Notes under the pieces: generated by a model
Seen by the model: the letters and a program-made list of their open reading frames with translations, nothing else
Databases searched by the model: none
What the model was told of the DNA's origin: nothing
Position numbers and translations under genes: made by a program
In this document: piece by piece, positions 1 through 11,906 of the stretch
How positions within the stretch are numbered: the first letter of the stretch is position 1
How the letters are laid out: each line of letters opens with the position of its first letter
Assembly (NCBI GenBank): GCA_037127255.1
Contig: JBANSL010000004.1
Span: 6,386,001 to 6,450,000 of the forward strand
Reading direction: 5' to 3'
DNA: 64,000 nucleotides
Source of the DNA: Persicaria tinctoria
Taxonomy: Eukaryota; Streptophyta; Magnoliopsida; Caryophyllales; Polygonaceae

Positions 1-1544
1 CATCTCAAAAAGGTAAGGCTAGCACCATCTTCACTTGAAGCAGGAATTTGTTCATATGTCCAATTTAAGTAGCACCATCTTCACTTGCACAACATGTGGA
101 GTGAAGGACATATAAAACTTCGATTGCTAGGAAATGATCCCTTGCCATCTAAAGAAAAAACATAAGTCCAAAAATGTGACCACTTCCAAATGTTTCAAAA
201 TATAGATCAATAAACACAGTCCATAAATGAGAAAGGAATATCTAACAGAATCACTTACAACTTAAAATTCATGTAAGAAGAAAACCCCACGAATAAAACA
301 TGCATTATCATCTTTGAGTCTTTTCACAAAGCCCAGGCTTCGCATATGTCAATTGATGGTAAAAATATGAGTTATAATATCTTTTGCTTAATCTTGCTTA
401 TTTGCACAAATAAAAGTCAACTCGTTAACACACGAGCAGTAGACAATCCATATCGAAATTGGAACACATCAGTACAAGCATAGCAACAAGAGTAGATTAT
501 CAATGGTTTAATTGATCAACAGATCCCTTCATGAATTAAGGTCGCTCTCATCCCCAAGGTGAGATGTCTCCTAGACTTATCATTGAAGAGTCTTTTCATA
601 AAGATCAGTTTTCGATCTTGGTTCAATAAGAGACAAATATTTTTGAAAAACTATTGGATGTGTTTTTCTAGTTGATTGAGAAAAGCATGTTAAGAAAATA
701 AGCAGCTCAACGTATAATGCACTTAATACGGACAATTATTTTGTTCTCCGTAGACTGATATTTTTGTGCCATGTAGACAACCCTTCTATTGAAGTCACTT
801 CATTTGAAAAATATTATTACTTTAAAGAACGGAATGTTCCAACTCATATGCGTATGCGCATGTGCATCTTATAAAAAGGCAAATGGGCAGCATAAGCATC
901 ATTCTGTAACCTAACTAATCAAATGATTGAAAAAGATATGTTCGCTACACTAGAAGTATAAGATGGTCCATTAAAAAGAAAAGAAAGACTTGTAAGAGCA
1001 AAACTACGCCAGAATAAGGCCAAAGTTATCAAATAATGGGTAGCACAAAAAGAAAATTTCTAGTATGTCCAAAACACACATGAGAACAGCCGGATCAAAA
1101 CAAGACACTTCCAAATCACATGTGACTGTCAATCTAAAGCACACAGAAAAGGCAATAATCCATTCCATGCTATTTTTAACAGCATATTCATCTCCACATG
1201 CTTGATAAACAAAAGGCTTAATGTTCATGGAATAAGTTACTGGATAAAAAAAGCACATAAGAAAGTACATACTATATCAATTGGATAAAAAAAGCACATA
1301 AGAAAGTACATACTATATTAGCTGTTGTTCTTAAACACTTCATGCAAAAACAAGAGATATCTTCTTTTTGTCTGTCTACTAGAGGATAAAGAAAAGATGA
1401 ACTTCAGAATAACAAAGTGAGCATATTATAATATCACTTCTTTCTCTCAGAAAAATCTACATGATAACCATGTGAAAGATGTCGACCAAGAGGCAAATCG
1501 AGTGCCATAATTCTCTCATGGGGTTTCATTCGTGCAGTGTATAC
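1..1544. other. AT-rich region, no supported gene
   Basis: No frame with clear protein similarity is visible. Two short direct repeats stand out: a 17-bp sequence at 21-37 and 71-87, and a tandem pair of about 37 bp at 1241-1318 (period 41). The region may hold introns or the 3' end of a minus-strand gene whose exon-like pieces lie to the right. Confidence 0.4.
1241..1318. repeat. Tandem duplication, two copies, period about 41 bp
   Basis: The sequence beginning tggataaaaaaagcacataa is present at 1241 and again at 1282, each followed by the same gaaagtacatactatat. The copies are nearly identical, so the duplication is recent or under slippage. Confidence 0.8.
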
Positions 1545-2418
1545 CTGGAAGTTCGCATCAACACCATCAAAAGCAGCCTTATCAACCTGCAAAGCCGGTT
1601 AAATGAAGAAGATGAAATGAGCAGATTCACAAAGCAGATGGCAACGAATGAAGGAACAAAGAAAATAAACAATTACACGCTCAAGTTGTAATTCACACGG
1701 CAGTAGGCTTCGAGGAATCAATGGACCTTCGCGAACGAATACTGCCCCAAGTCTATCCAGACTTGCCCTTCACCTCTTCAGCTTCAAGGATAAATACCAA
1801 ACAAAGTTCAATTGTGATAGTTTGCCATTCATCCAACTTTAAGAGAAGAAAAGAAGCATAGGCTAATGCACATAAGAAAATTTTCTCAGGAGAAGAAACT
1901 AAGCATGTGTGTGATTGATTAGTCCATTGACAAAGATGTCATTAAGAATTTCTAGTAGAATTGCCCAATCCCATTAAGAATTTCAAGTAGAATACCCCAA
2001 AAGAAATCACTAGTTCAATCTCTAAAATCCACAAAAGGGAGGGAAAAAATACTCAATTAATCTTATCAGACGGTGAACCACTTCTAAAGCCACAATGTTC
2101 TTTCACCTAGAGTCCTAGCCAAACCAACAGTATGCCTGCAGAACATTTGGTAGATATACTTGTACTATAAGGCAATGTCGGTTCCAATAAGAACTATAAA
2201 CAAGAAGTACATCATAACTTGAAAGTGCAATGAAAATCAAATAGAATCATGTTATGGTCTCTTTGATGGTTTGACCGGAATAAGATGGAATTAAAAGCTT
2301 GCATTTCAATCAGCCTATTTAAAATCAATATTAGAGCTTACTTGGAATTCTGATTTGGTAAAACTGTTGGATTGGGAGAATACGTGCAACCAAACTGTCA
2401 TAGACCTCATCCATACAC
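1545..2418 (-). other. Exon-like segments of an unidentified minus-strand gene
   Basis: Three minus-strand segments have open frames and plausible splice borders. One is 2342-2418, after ttcaag and before gtaagc. One is about 1677-1766, ending CGT before gtaatt. One is 1545-1586, after a pyrimidine-rich stretch ending tttgcag and before gtatac. The last two join in phase: the first ends ...PCELQLER and the next continues [15 protein letters not shown] do not recognise the protein. No start, stop or complete gene model can be defined, and the region could be a decayed gene. RNA-seq reads would decide. Confidence 0.3.
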
Positions 2419-3218
2419 CTTGAAGCAGGAAAAGAATAAATAAAAATAAAACTCCTCAAATTTAACACCATAAAAATGATTAAAGAAAATGGTCTCTCTT
2501 TATCCGCCAACAAGGACTTATTATGCATCAATAAATCATGATACTAAGCAACTAATCAGACCACACTAAGATCTTTGGAGGTAGGTGTGACTAAAGTATT
2601 CCCTGGAAGTAAACTATTTCCCAGGGATGGGTGACGAGGAAAAGCGATGGAATAAACAATACATAAACAATGTCATTTTCTATTGATAAAATGTTGTTGG
2701 TGGAGGCAAGGGGATCTTACTTTGCAACAAATGCATAAAATTGAATCATCAAGTCTCGATCATTCTCATACACCATATTCATTTTCCCAGGGCCGACCAA
2801 GGGGTTTCGGAGGCCTTGTGCAAAATCTTGAACGAGATGATATACGACGAAAATTTTAGAAGAAATTTACGTAACACAGACATAAGAAAATATGTTTTAT
2901 TTGCACAAAAAAAAATATGTTTTATTTAAAATAACAACAAAATACTTAACTCATCAAATAGTTTTTAATCAAAATAACAACATAACACTTAATTATCAAA
3001 CCGCTCTTAATCAAAATAACTCCAACCTAATGCTTAAGATTGTCGTTCACTTCAAAAGCATCATCCTCGGAAAATTGTTGGTAAGAAAGCTTTCAATAGT
3101 TGATTAGCACAATCCTAAATGTGAAGCATCTTGAACATAATGTCTCTCCATTCTTCACTATTTCCCAACATCGCTTAGGCTATAACTAGATCATACATAA
3201 CAGACTAAACAAATAAAC
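2419..3218. other. Intergenic or intronic DNA, no supported gene
   Basis: AT-rich sequence with no convincing frame. Around 2789-2825 the sequence cagggccgaccaagg resembles the ends of some plant hAT elements, but no matching partner end was found. Confidence 0.35.
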
Positions 3219-3305
3219 TTGGTTATCCAATGATGTAGCAATGAACAAATTGGACTTGCTACTGTAACTAAGACTTGAAATTGAATCTGATGGAGGCTCA
3301 ACAAC
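3219..3305 (-). other. Isolated exon resembling the first WD40 blade of RAE1/GLE2
   Basis: This 87-nt minus-strand segment is open, preceded by a 3' splice-like gacattgtgcag and followed by gtttat. It encodes 29 residues including PPSDSISSLSYSSKSNL and ATSLDNQ. From family knowledge, plant RAE1 mRNA-export factors carry PPSDSISSLSFSP...ATSWDNQVRCWE at their N-terminus. The Trp before Asp is Leu here, and no following VRCWE exon was found nearby. It is probably an exon fragment or part of a pseudogene rather than a working RAE1. Confidence 0.4.
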
Positions 3306-4912
3306 CTGCACAATGTCGATCACAAATTGCGGTTTGGAAATCGATTAAACAAATTGGAAAGTTAAAGAAGAATGAAGTAGGTAGGCCAAAAGCAACAACA
3401 CAGACACACAACACACATGCATAGTTCACCTGATTTAGTTTCAAATTTTATGGATAAAAAATTGTTTAAAAGACAACCCCTTTCTGAAAGCTGCACCATG
3501 GCTTGATTAGCCACCAACAACACTCACAACCAAAAAATTGTTTAAGAACTTACAAAAACTTGATGGACACAAACCCAATTCAACTTATCTGGACATCACT
3601 GAATCAGCCACCAACAACACTCACAACCAATAATTAAAATGGACAACTTCCCATTTAGATCAACCCACAAATTTGCAAGTTGGCACACAAGGTGACGCCA
3701 GAGAGGGAGAGAGATTATCCAGTTATGGGGAGTAAACGGCGAGCCTGAAAATCAGGAGATTAGAACGGGAAACAATTGAACAATAGCGGATTACGGGATT
3801 GCACAAAGCCACAATACCTGCAGCCTGCAGGGACATATCAACAAAAATAGTCGGCGACCTGCTGCATCCGGCGCCGACGCTGCTATTGATCGTGAACGGA
3901 CTGAACCTCCAAGCCGGAATAGGCCAACGCCGCCAGTGACATGGATGTCATGAACGGACTGAACATCCACGAATAAAACAGCCGGACTGAACCTCGCAAC
4001 AACCCGAACATCAGTTTGTAGAGCCCATCCGTTGAACCACCATTATTTTGGCTTAGATTTCGAGAAATCTCGAAGAAAGGAAGAAGATTGAAGGCAGTGG
4101 AAATTAATTAGAATACATGAAGAGGCGGAGGCGTGCTCTTTGTTTCTCTTCCCCACTTTCCGCTATCAATTCAGTAATCAATCAGGTGTGTGACAATTTT
4201 TTATTTTTTTCAAATAGAACTATACCCTGGGCCTGAAAAACCTGAGGCCCAACGAAATTTGAGGCCCTGCATTTTCCCTAGGCAACCAATTCCAAATCCA
4301 GGATCTGTAATAAAGAAAACACAAGACATCATTCAAGGTTGCTACCGAACACAACATTTAGACATTAGAAATATATAAAAAATGGAAAAATATAAAGGGG
4401 GAAACAAGAAGAGCAAGTAACAAAATTTATTGTGTAAAGTATTCAAGCTACTACAAAACTAACAGGTCAGATACTTTAATTACATGTAAGAACAACGAAC
4501 CGAAGATGAAACAAGAGAATGACAATCTTCCTAGAGGCCTTAATGGACTTAGGTATATCAGCTAAAATATGGGAGCTTGTAAAAAATATTTTTACCCAGG
4601 TAGGATCCTAATACATGATTACGAAAAAAAAGTGCAACTGACTGTAACCATAGCCCAATATCGAGAACTACAAATCTCTATTAAAAATCAAATATTGTAC
4701 TAAACATTCCCAAAATTCTTCATTTTGATTTTCCATCATGTGCAATTGATGAACACGAATACCTCATAATTTTTAGCCTATAAAAGTATGATTAACTTGA
4801 GTGTTTTGTTCTCTTATGTTTCCATCATTTCATTAAGAGTTAACAATTTCAAAAGAACGGAGCACTAAATGTAATTCCAAATAATTTCTCAACAATGATT
4901 TCCAGCTTACAT
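3306..4912. other. No supported gene
   Basis: Holds a GC-richer patch at 3818-4060 with three scattered cggactgaac units and a donor-like CTGCAG/gtattg on the minus strand. No frame there begins with ATG and continues usefully, so it may be an untranslated first exon. The rest is AT-rich and unremarkable. Confidence 0.35.
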
Positions 4913-5412
4913 CTATAGGATATATTTTGCATCCATTAATCTAAATGAGAAGTGTGTTGTCTTGCAAGATTGAGGCCTGATTTTGCAAATTGAAGATTTT
5001 GTAGTTCCTCCAACTGACATTGTAGAAACCAAAGATTGATAATTGAAAGGAAGCTTTTCTCTTCCAGGGATATCTGTAGAAACAAAGGCACCAAAAAAAG
5101 GTTGGTCAGAAAACAGAAGTAGCTACAGAAACCGTGAAGATTAAACAAAATTCCAAAGAAATTGATGATCTAGAAAACAAAAAAAGAGCTACGGGATACA
5201 AATTGTTTCGATTCGCCAGCAAGTCGATTGATAAACTACTTAAAAAAAACCCTAAATCTAGGGTTAAAAATGGGGAAAACCAAAAGGCTAGGGTTTTTCA
5301 TTCATGATAGTAACATAAATCAAAAGCGATATTGTGGGCTAGGGTTTATGAGAGAGAAGAAGAAAAGCTTACCAATGGCGCCGGCAGGTGATAGCGCCAC
5401 CAAGAGCGACAT
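4913..5412 (-). CDS. Possible small two-exon gene, 66 aa, unknown function
   Basis: On the minus strand an ATG at 5412 opens MSLLVALSPAGAI and reaches a consensus donor (gtaagc) at 5372. An acceptor ending tttctacag lies at 5074. Splicing joins the frame to exon 2 (5073-4913), which ends at a TAG after 52 further codons. The product starts with a hydrophobic, small-residue stretch followed by Ser/Thr/Lys-rich sequence, as in some organelle-targeting peptides; that is inference. It could also be the first two exons of a longer transcript with another donor in exon 2. I do not recognise the protein. Confidence 0.3.
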
Positions 5413-5632
5413 TGCAGGCTATCTCTCGCCATCTTTTCCCTTCCTCTTTCTCTGTTGAAAACCCTGACAAAAAAAAACCAAATTAAAATTGATGGAAGAT
5501 GGTGAGAACGGGAAGAACGAATGGTTAGAGTGAGAACGAGAAGAACGAATGATTGGAGGAGGCTCCGCAAGGAGTGTACCCAAAGAACAAATATGGTGAG
5601 GTTTAGGGTTTTCGAAAGGGATTGTGCTAGAG

Positions 5633-5650
5633 AGAGAGAGAGAGAGAGCA
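5633..5650. repeat. (GA)n microsatellite
   Basis: A run of about nine GA units lies in a purine-rich segment. Open frames here occur on both strands and are low-complexity. Confidence 0.8.
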
Positions 5651-5735
5651 GTGATGAATGCGACGACCGGTGCTTGAGAGTTCTCAGATCTGGTGAGAGA
5701 GAGTGGTAAGGTTTGAGGTTTCGGGATATCATTGG

Positions 5736-6062
5736 GAGAAAGAGGCCGAGATCTCGAATTTCGAGGGAGAGGACGGAGAATTTGAGGATGAAAGTAGGGA
5801 TCAAGAAAGAGGAGAGGTGGTGGCGACGGTTATGGCGGTGGTGGTAGTGGCGTTAAAAAACAGTTTACAGAGAACATCGAGAGAAAGAGGCCGAGCTCTC
5901 ATATTAGGAGGGAGAGAAGGAGGAGTAGAAGTTGAGGATGAAAGTAGGGATCGAGAAAAAGGAGATTTGGAGGCAGCCGTTGTGGCGGTGGTGGCGTCAG
6001 TTGTGGCGATGGTGGCGTCGGCAACATTGTACAGAGAATAGTGGGAGAAAGAGGTCGAGATA
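5736..6062. repeat. Imperfect tandem repeat, about 2.2 units
   Basis: The phrase gagaaagaggccgag starts units at 5736 and 5881, and a variant (gaggtcgag) starts a third at 6045, giving periods of 145 and 164. Each full unit contains a GGTGG-rich stretch. The long frames here arise from this low complexity and have no recognisable domain. Confidence 0.6.
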
Positions 6063-6170
6063 TGACCTGCTACCTACTACACTTGCAAGCGGATATCCGT
6101 TTTTAAGCAATTTTTTTTTGGATTGGGTTAGACATGCAAAGATTGCAACCAAAAGGGTTATTTATGCAAA

Positions 6171-6646
6171 TGACCCTTCACCTATTTTCATTAATTTATC
6201 ATTAAATACATTATATTTTAATATCTTTAAACTCAAATTTGATTATAAATATATATTCATAATTTGAATTTAAGGGCTCGATAATATTTTATTGATCGTT
6301 TTATTTATTTTTAAAAAATAATACGTAGTAATAAATAGTTCATAATTTTCAACTTAAAATATGAGTTTGATCCATTTTATTTGTTATATATAACTTTTTT
6401 CTTTAAATTTACCTAAATTTTTAAAAAAATTAGGTTATCAATTAATCATATAACTTAAATATAATTATTAAGATAATAATTGTATGCTATATTTATTATT
6501 TTTTAAAAAATAAATAAAAATATCCCTAAAATATAAGTGAGCCCTTAAATTAAAATTTTGAATATATTTATAATCAAATTTAAGTTTAAAAATATTAAAA
6601 ACGATATATTTAATGATAGATTAACGAAAATAGATGAAGGGGTGGT
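6171..6646. mobile_element. Fold-back MITE with arms of about 100 bp
   Basis: The left arm (about 6171-6279, from cccttcacctattttc to aagggctc) is the inverted complement of the right arm (about 6531-6646, from gagcccttaaat to gaaaatagatgaagg). AT-rich sequence without a frame lies between. Long terminal inverted repeats and small size suggest a non-autonomous Mutator-like or related element. The target duplication was not resolved. Confidence 0.6.
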
Positions 6647-7424
6647 GAGTTGTAACTAAAAACCATTTAAAGGGTGGTTTTCTGTAATTTTGAATTTAAG
6701 GGGTGGTTAAGTGAAAACACCCATATTTAAGGGGTGGTTTTCTGTAAATTTCCCTTTTAGATATGGAAATAATTTTGGAAGAGTTATCGTATTTGAGGAT
6801 AAAGAAATAAAATTTTCCCCATCTTGAAGGTATTGATATGTATATGGATCTAAAGTTAACAAGTCATACGGTGTTAAATGTTAACAAATCTAACCCGTTG
6901 ATTATTAGATGATGGAGGGCCCAGATTAATTAGATTTTTTTATTTTTTAAATAAAAAAGATGGCCCCCACTAATTCTCTCATATCATTCTCATGGTTAGA
7001 GCGTGTGTTTCAATCTACCTCCTTCACCGTACAAAAACCCTAACCCACTTTTATTCAATCCCAATCAACCACACCTTCATCTCTCTTCTCCATATTGTAC
7101 GAATTCAAATAGAGAGAGATTCAGAACTCGTGAAATCGAAGGAGATGTCTGAAGCTATGGGGGGTCGACGATGGTGGAAGTGAAGGTAGATCCGTCATGA
7201 GGTGCAAAGATGGTGGAGCCGCGAGGTACAGCGACGGTGGTCGACGAAAGCGGCGATGAGTTCGATTCGTTATCACCATCGTCGTTCCGCACAGTGGCAG
7301 TCGCAGGGGGCGCGTGGGGGCAGCCGCCCCACCCTCCGGCGAGGGAACTTCGTAGCATTTTTTTAAAAAAAAAAGTTAAAAAAAAATTAAAAAATAAGGT
7401 AAAAAGGAAAAAAAAGTGAAAAAG
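6647..7424. other. Non-coding, short aaggggtgg repeats and a GC-rich patch
   Basis: A unit like ttaaggggtggttttctgtaa recurs three times at about 6666-6760. A GC-rich patch at 7150-7350 has short frames on both strands but no recognisable protein. Poly-A and poly-T tracts follow at 7361-7415. Confidence 0.4.
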
Positions 7425-7435
7425 AACACAAAACT

Positions 7436-7520
7436 TGTCTAGCTTAATTGGTAAAAGGAGGAAAGGAAATTTAAGTTAACTAAGGGGTCTTGGGTTCGAG
7501 TCTCGTTCCTTCCTCCATTT
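7436..7520 (+). repeat. tRNA-like sequence, probable SINE head or decayed tRNA
   Basis: An A-box-like tagcttaattggta near 7440 is followed about 50 bases later by a B-box-like gggttcgagtctc (about 7492-7504). These are the internal RNA polymerase III promoter motifs of tRNAs and tRNA-derived SINEs. The acceptor stem does not pair convincingly, so a functional tRNA is unlikely. Confidence 0.45.
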
Positions 7521-7569
7521 TCACTATTTTTTATTCCTACTATAAATGTCATATTTAAATCAAATTTTA

Positions 7570-7805
7570 CTCCCTCCGTTCAACAAAACTTGTCGTTTAC
7601 TATTTACGCACGCTTTTTTACAATGATAAAAACTATATAAAATATTCATTTTTTTAAAAAATTTTTTTAACAAGTTTGTACTTATTAATAATAACTACGA
7701 AATTGTTAAAAAAATTATTTAAAAAGTCGATATTTTATATAGTTTTTAGCTCCTAAAAAAGCGTGCATGTATAGTAAAACGTCAAGTTTTGTTGAACGGA
7801 GGGAG
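7570..7805. mobile_element. Stowaway MITE, 236 bp
   Basis: It begins CTCCCTCCGTTCAACAAAAC and ends with the inverted form ...GAACGGAGGGAG. TA flanks both ends (7568-7569 and 7806-7807). These are the defining ends and target site of plant Stowaway (Tc1/mariner-type) MITEs. There is no coding sequence. Confidence 0.9.
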
Positions 7806-8040
7806 TATATTTTCTTTTAATACTTTCATAAGATAATTCATTATGTTACACATATATTTTTAAAAAATCTTCAAATTTTTATTCATATGATTTTTTTTAC
7901 TATTAATGTCATATTTAAACCATAATTTGTGAGGTTTTTTGTCATACTTTTCAAATCCTATCATTTTTTTTATTTACCAATGACAAATTCTTTAAAAATT
8001 TATAATTTTCTTTCAATATTAAAAAATAAATCTTAAACAA

Positions 8041-8092
<52 letters not shown>

Positions 8093-8985
8093 TATTAAAT
8101 TATTGTATAATTTTTTTAATAAAATATCATATTTATATTCTATAATTTATGGTTTTCTTTCAATATACAATAATTTATAGTTTTTATTCAATATACTTTT
8201 AGAAAATATCTTTATTATATACTGGAAAAAAAAAATTCCCACCGAAAAATTCCAACTCCCTCCTGCAATTCCTGCGGCCTGTCACGGGGTCCGCATCCGC
8301 CATCAATACCGACAGCCAACAACATGCCACCACCTCACCATATATCGTGTCGCTCTTCGCCACCGCTACCGCACCACCGCCAACAACCCTACGTTTCGCT
8401 ACTGTTGTCCCTTTGCCACTGCTCCACTATATTCACTTGTGGGTTGCGATCGCCGGCCGATCGAGATCTAACCCCTTCTTGGGAAGGCCCTTGCGCAATT
8501 GAAACCTCTAGTTGCTCTCGTTTTGAACGTGGTAGATAATTATTATTTTTAAATGTTAATTAGTCACAAGGCTTGCACGTCCTTACGGACGTGCATTTTT
8601 TACCTTGGATTTGTGGTGTATATAACAACACCCTTGTTAATTAATCGGCAATTGTTTCCACAGCTTCAATTGGAATTCAAATTCAACAGGAGGAATTTGG
8701 GCATTGAAAGTCAACGCACATTCAAGTACGTGAGCGATTGGCGATGGCGGTTGAAGATCTGGAGCCCAGGGACGAGGTGAGACGGTTTGGGATGCCACCG
8801 ACACCCACTTCCTTTGTCATTCTTTCCTACCCGTCCGAATCCATGGCCGCCTCCACTTTAATTAGGTCTAGATTCAAAAGGTCGACACTAGATCTAGGTT
8901 TTCGCATTTCATTTGAAGTTTTTATTTTTCTAGTTTTGTTCAATTAATTCAATCCATGTTTAAAATTGTTCATTAATTTATCATA
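7806..8985. other. AT-rich region then unassigned GC-richer region
   Basis: A (TA)n tract fills about 8044-8090. From 8250 to 8960 the base composition is more even and short frames exist, one starting MAVEDLEPRDE at 8738 on the plus strand. None is long or recognisable. Confidence 0.4.
8044..8090. repeat. (TA)n microsatellite
   Basis: An uninterrupted TA repeat of more than 20 units. Confidence 0.95.
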
Positions 8986-9287
8986 TATTCGGCAAATTCA
9001 TAGTAATTATTAATTGATAATCATGAATTATTCAGGTATATGGGGGTAATTAAATGTAGGTTTCGTGAAATTCAAGCTCATGAGTAGATCGACTACTCAG
9101 CAAGTTCAGAGTAAATATTCGTTGATAATAAGGAATTATTCATATATGTATGTGTGTAATTAGATGTGGGTTTCTTAAAATTCAAACTCTGTGTAAAATT
9201 GTCCATAAACTTATCGACTATTCGGCGAGTTCAGAGTCATTATTCATTGATAATAAAGAATTATTCATATGGGTAATTAGATGTGAA
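8986..9287. repeat. Tandem repeat, about 2.5 units of 108-125 bp
   Basis: Units begin ta(t/c)tc(g/a)gc(a/g)a(a/g)ttca at 8986, 9094 and 9219. Each continues through a gataat...gaattattca segment and a gggtaattagatgtg segment. Related ATTATTCG-bearing repeats recur at 10787-10990 on the far side of the solo LTR, so that LTR interrupted one larger repeat field. Confidence 0.7.
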
Positions 9288-9371
9288 AAATCAAGAATTA
9301 CATTTATATATACTCTTTCAACCTAGCGAATAATTACTATCAACTTAATGAAAAATTACTATCAACCTAGC

Positions 9372-10784
9372 TGACAGAGGATTTTCAGTCGCCTTAAATC
9401 CTATCAAATATATCCGACTAACCTAACTAATGTAGTTTGGCAAGTACGGGTCGATCCCACAGAGAGTCAATGGTTTGTATGCAAGTCAAGTGTGCTAAAT
9501 AAGAACTAAAGAAACAAAGAGGGGGGATTATGATGATTCAGACTAACTAAGTAAAAAGCAAAAGGAAGCAAACTAAACAAATTGATTTAACAAATATGAG
9601 ACAAATAGCTTAGGTCAACCAATCTCAGCAATCAAGTTTGTTCATTGATCATCGAAATCAAATAGATAGCTTCCTCTTGAATACTTTGTTGTGGAAAGAC
9701 TAGGTCTTTTGAATCCAATTCCTTATCAAATTTAGTTAACAGGACAACCAGACCCTGAAAACCCTAATTATCAAACAATCCTGAAACTATCAAGATTCAA
9801 TTCAACAATCGATGAAGTCTAAAGGAAATCAACAAAGGCAATCGACACGCACAACCAGTTATTGCATCAATTGTAAATCAATTCTCTATACAAATTCCTA
9901 AATCAACCAGTTTCAGAGATTTATACTTTGCTACTCAAGGATATAGATAACTCAACCAGTAATTACCTATATCTAACTATAGATTATCATGAAAAGGCAT
10001 CAGTTGATCAGACTAATGAAAATTCACGAAAACCCTAAACATTCGGCGCAGAGAATCAATAACATTCAAAGAAGAGTATTAAGAAATAGAAATCTCACAA
10101 TAAAATTGCAAACTTGAAGCTTCGATTGCTCTCCCTAAGCAAAGGAGTTTAGCGGTTCATGCTTCAAAAGAAAACCTAAAACTACTTTCATCGTGAAAAC
10201 AATGTCCGATGAAATTCCGTCTCAAACCTACTTAACAAAACCCTAATTGTTCTTTCCCCTAATAATAATAATAATATGTCAATTAAACTCAGCCCAAAAG
10301 ATGGCCCAATCCGGCTTGGCCAAGCTGAATAACTCGGGTGGAGACCAAGAACTCGGCCAAGTTTGTTGCCCAGCCCGAGTTATATTCATCAGCCACATTT
10401 GAAGTCCCAATTTCGCTGTTTTCAAGGCTGAATTTGAAAAAGTCGTAAACACGAAAGTTGTAGGTCTTCGAATCCTCTTTCCAACAAGTATAAGTACACC
10501 CCGATCCGATAACTACAGCCTTCGAACGACTCATTTTAGTGCAGCGTCGCCAGTTTGGACAGCTCCAATCAATTCTTCTTGTTTATAAGCCTCTTGCTCG
10601 ATGTTAGGCCATTCCCTTGTCATAAATTGACTCCACCAATGCCTGAAAGTATATGCAAACATATGTAGATTCCGTCTCCAAGCATAATTAACTAAATATA
10701 TGAAAACTACTCTAATTCATGCACTTTACCTTACCAAAATCTAACTAAATGCACATGTTAGCCCTACCTAAATGCGTCTTATCA
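9372..10784 (-). mobile_element. Solo LTR, 1413 bp, TSD CTAGC
   Basis: The segment begins TGACAGAGG and ends GTCTTATCA, and CTAGC flanks it at 9367-9371 and 10785-10789. Outside both borders lie related cctagcgaata repeats, so removing it restores a repeat unit. The near-left gtcgatcccacagagag phrase is typical of Ty3/gypsy (Tat/Athila-type) LTR ends read on the minus strand, hence the strand call. There is no internal region or second LTR, as expected after LTR-LTR recombination. Confidence 0.75.
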
Positions 10785-10786
10785 CT

Positions 10787-10990
10787 AGCGAATAGTTGAA
10801 AAATTGAACCCTTTTTGCTATTATCGAAATGATAAATCATCTTTACAAACGAATAATAACTATCAATTTAGCGAATAAATACTATTTACCTAGCGAATAG
10901 TTGCAATTGACCAACCTTTTTGCTATTATCTAAACGATAACTCCTCTTTACACACGAATAATAACTATAAATGAGCGAATGATTAATATC
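10787..10990. repeat. Two-unit tandem repeat, period about 105 bp
   Basis: agcgaatagttg begins units at 10787 and 10892. Both continue with tttttgctattatc, ctctttaca and acgaataataactat. This is the right-hand part of the repeat field split by the solo LTR. Confidence 0.7.
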
Positions 10991-11906
10991 ACCTTATCGA
11001 ATAGGTCAAACAGTGCACCACAAAAAAAAACAACGTTACCCTACCAAAAAAAAATGTTACCTCACAAAGTGCAAGCAAAATCTGGAAGTTTAGAGTCATT
11101 ATTCGTTGATAATCTGGAATTATTCGGTAAATTTGTTCGTCATTATTCATCGAACACACAGTGCAAGCAAAATCTTCTCCTCCCCAGAAAAAAAAAGACG
11201 TTACCTCAAAAAAAAACACGCACTTTGCTTAGCAAGTTGGCTATAAAAGTGGTAGGGTCTAATCTTTTTTCTTTAAATAAAAAGGAAAATTCTCAATTAA
11301 TCTCACTCATCCATTTCTAATCAATTAATGGCCCAGATATGTTAACATTTAACACCGTAAGGGATGTTTACACTTGACCCAACCTCGTATTGATATATTT
11401 ATGAGATATATTTTTGGATTTTATACATATATAAAAATGGATAGATTTTTAGATTCTGATCTATATATAGTTTAGACTGTTAATGTTATTTCACAAAAGT
11501 TGATGTCTTCTCATTTCTTTTTGTTGTTGTTATTTAAGGTACGTTATTTATATGACTTTGTGTACGATTTCCTTGGTAAGCTTTTCGAAATAACATGTTG
11601 ATTTTGTTACGAGGTATGTTATTTTGTTATTTCCACTAATATATACTAAATTTTCATATGTTGTCAATGAAGTATAAATTCATTCAGATTTGATAATTAA
11701 TTAGCTTTTCATATGTTATTTTCACTAATTTATACTAGCAAGGAGTAGGATGAATTAGCTTTTATACTAATAAAGTATAAATTCATTCAGATATGAGAAA
11801 TAAGAAGTATGGAAGAAATTAATTAATTGAATAAACGAGTTTTGGTATTAAAATTATTTAAATTAAAAAAATCGCACACGGTGCAGGTACTAAACTAGTT
11901 ATATCT
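10991..11906. other. AT-rich intergenic DNA
   Basis: No supported gene. One more ATTATTCGTTGATAAT-type unit lies at about 11095-11125. Short duplicated phrases such as agtataaattcattcagat occur at 11671 and 11777. Confidence 0.4.

Noticed and set aside
2789..4270. A hAT element bounded by cagggccgacc and gaggccctg
   Set aside because: The two ends are not inverted copies of each other and no 8-bp TSD was found.
5346..5804. 152-codon minus-strand frame
   Set aside because: Leu/Ser-rich low complexity through purine-rich repeats. It overlaps the first exon of a better-supported two-exon model in another frame.
8324..8947. Short plus-strand frames as a gene start (MPPPHH..., MAVEDLEPRDE...)
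   Set aside because: Short, unrecognised, and without a convincing continuation or splice partner.
10289..10534. 81-codon minus-strand frame
   Set aside because: Lies inside the solo LTR and resembles no protein.
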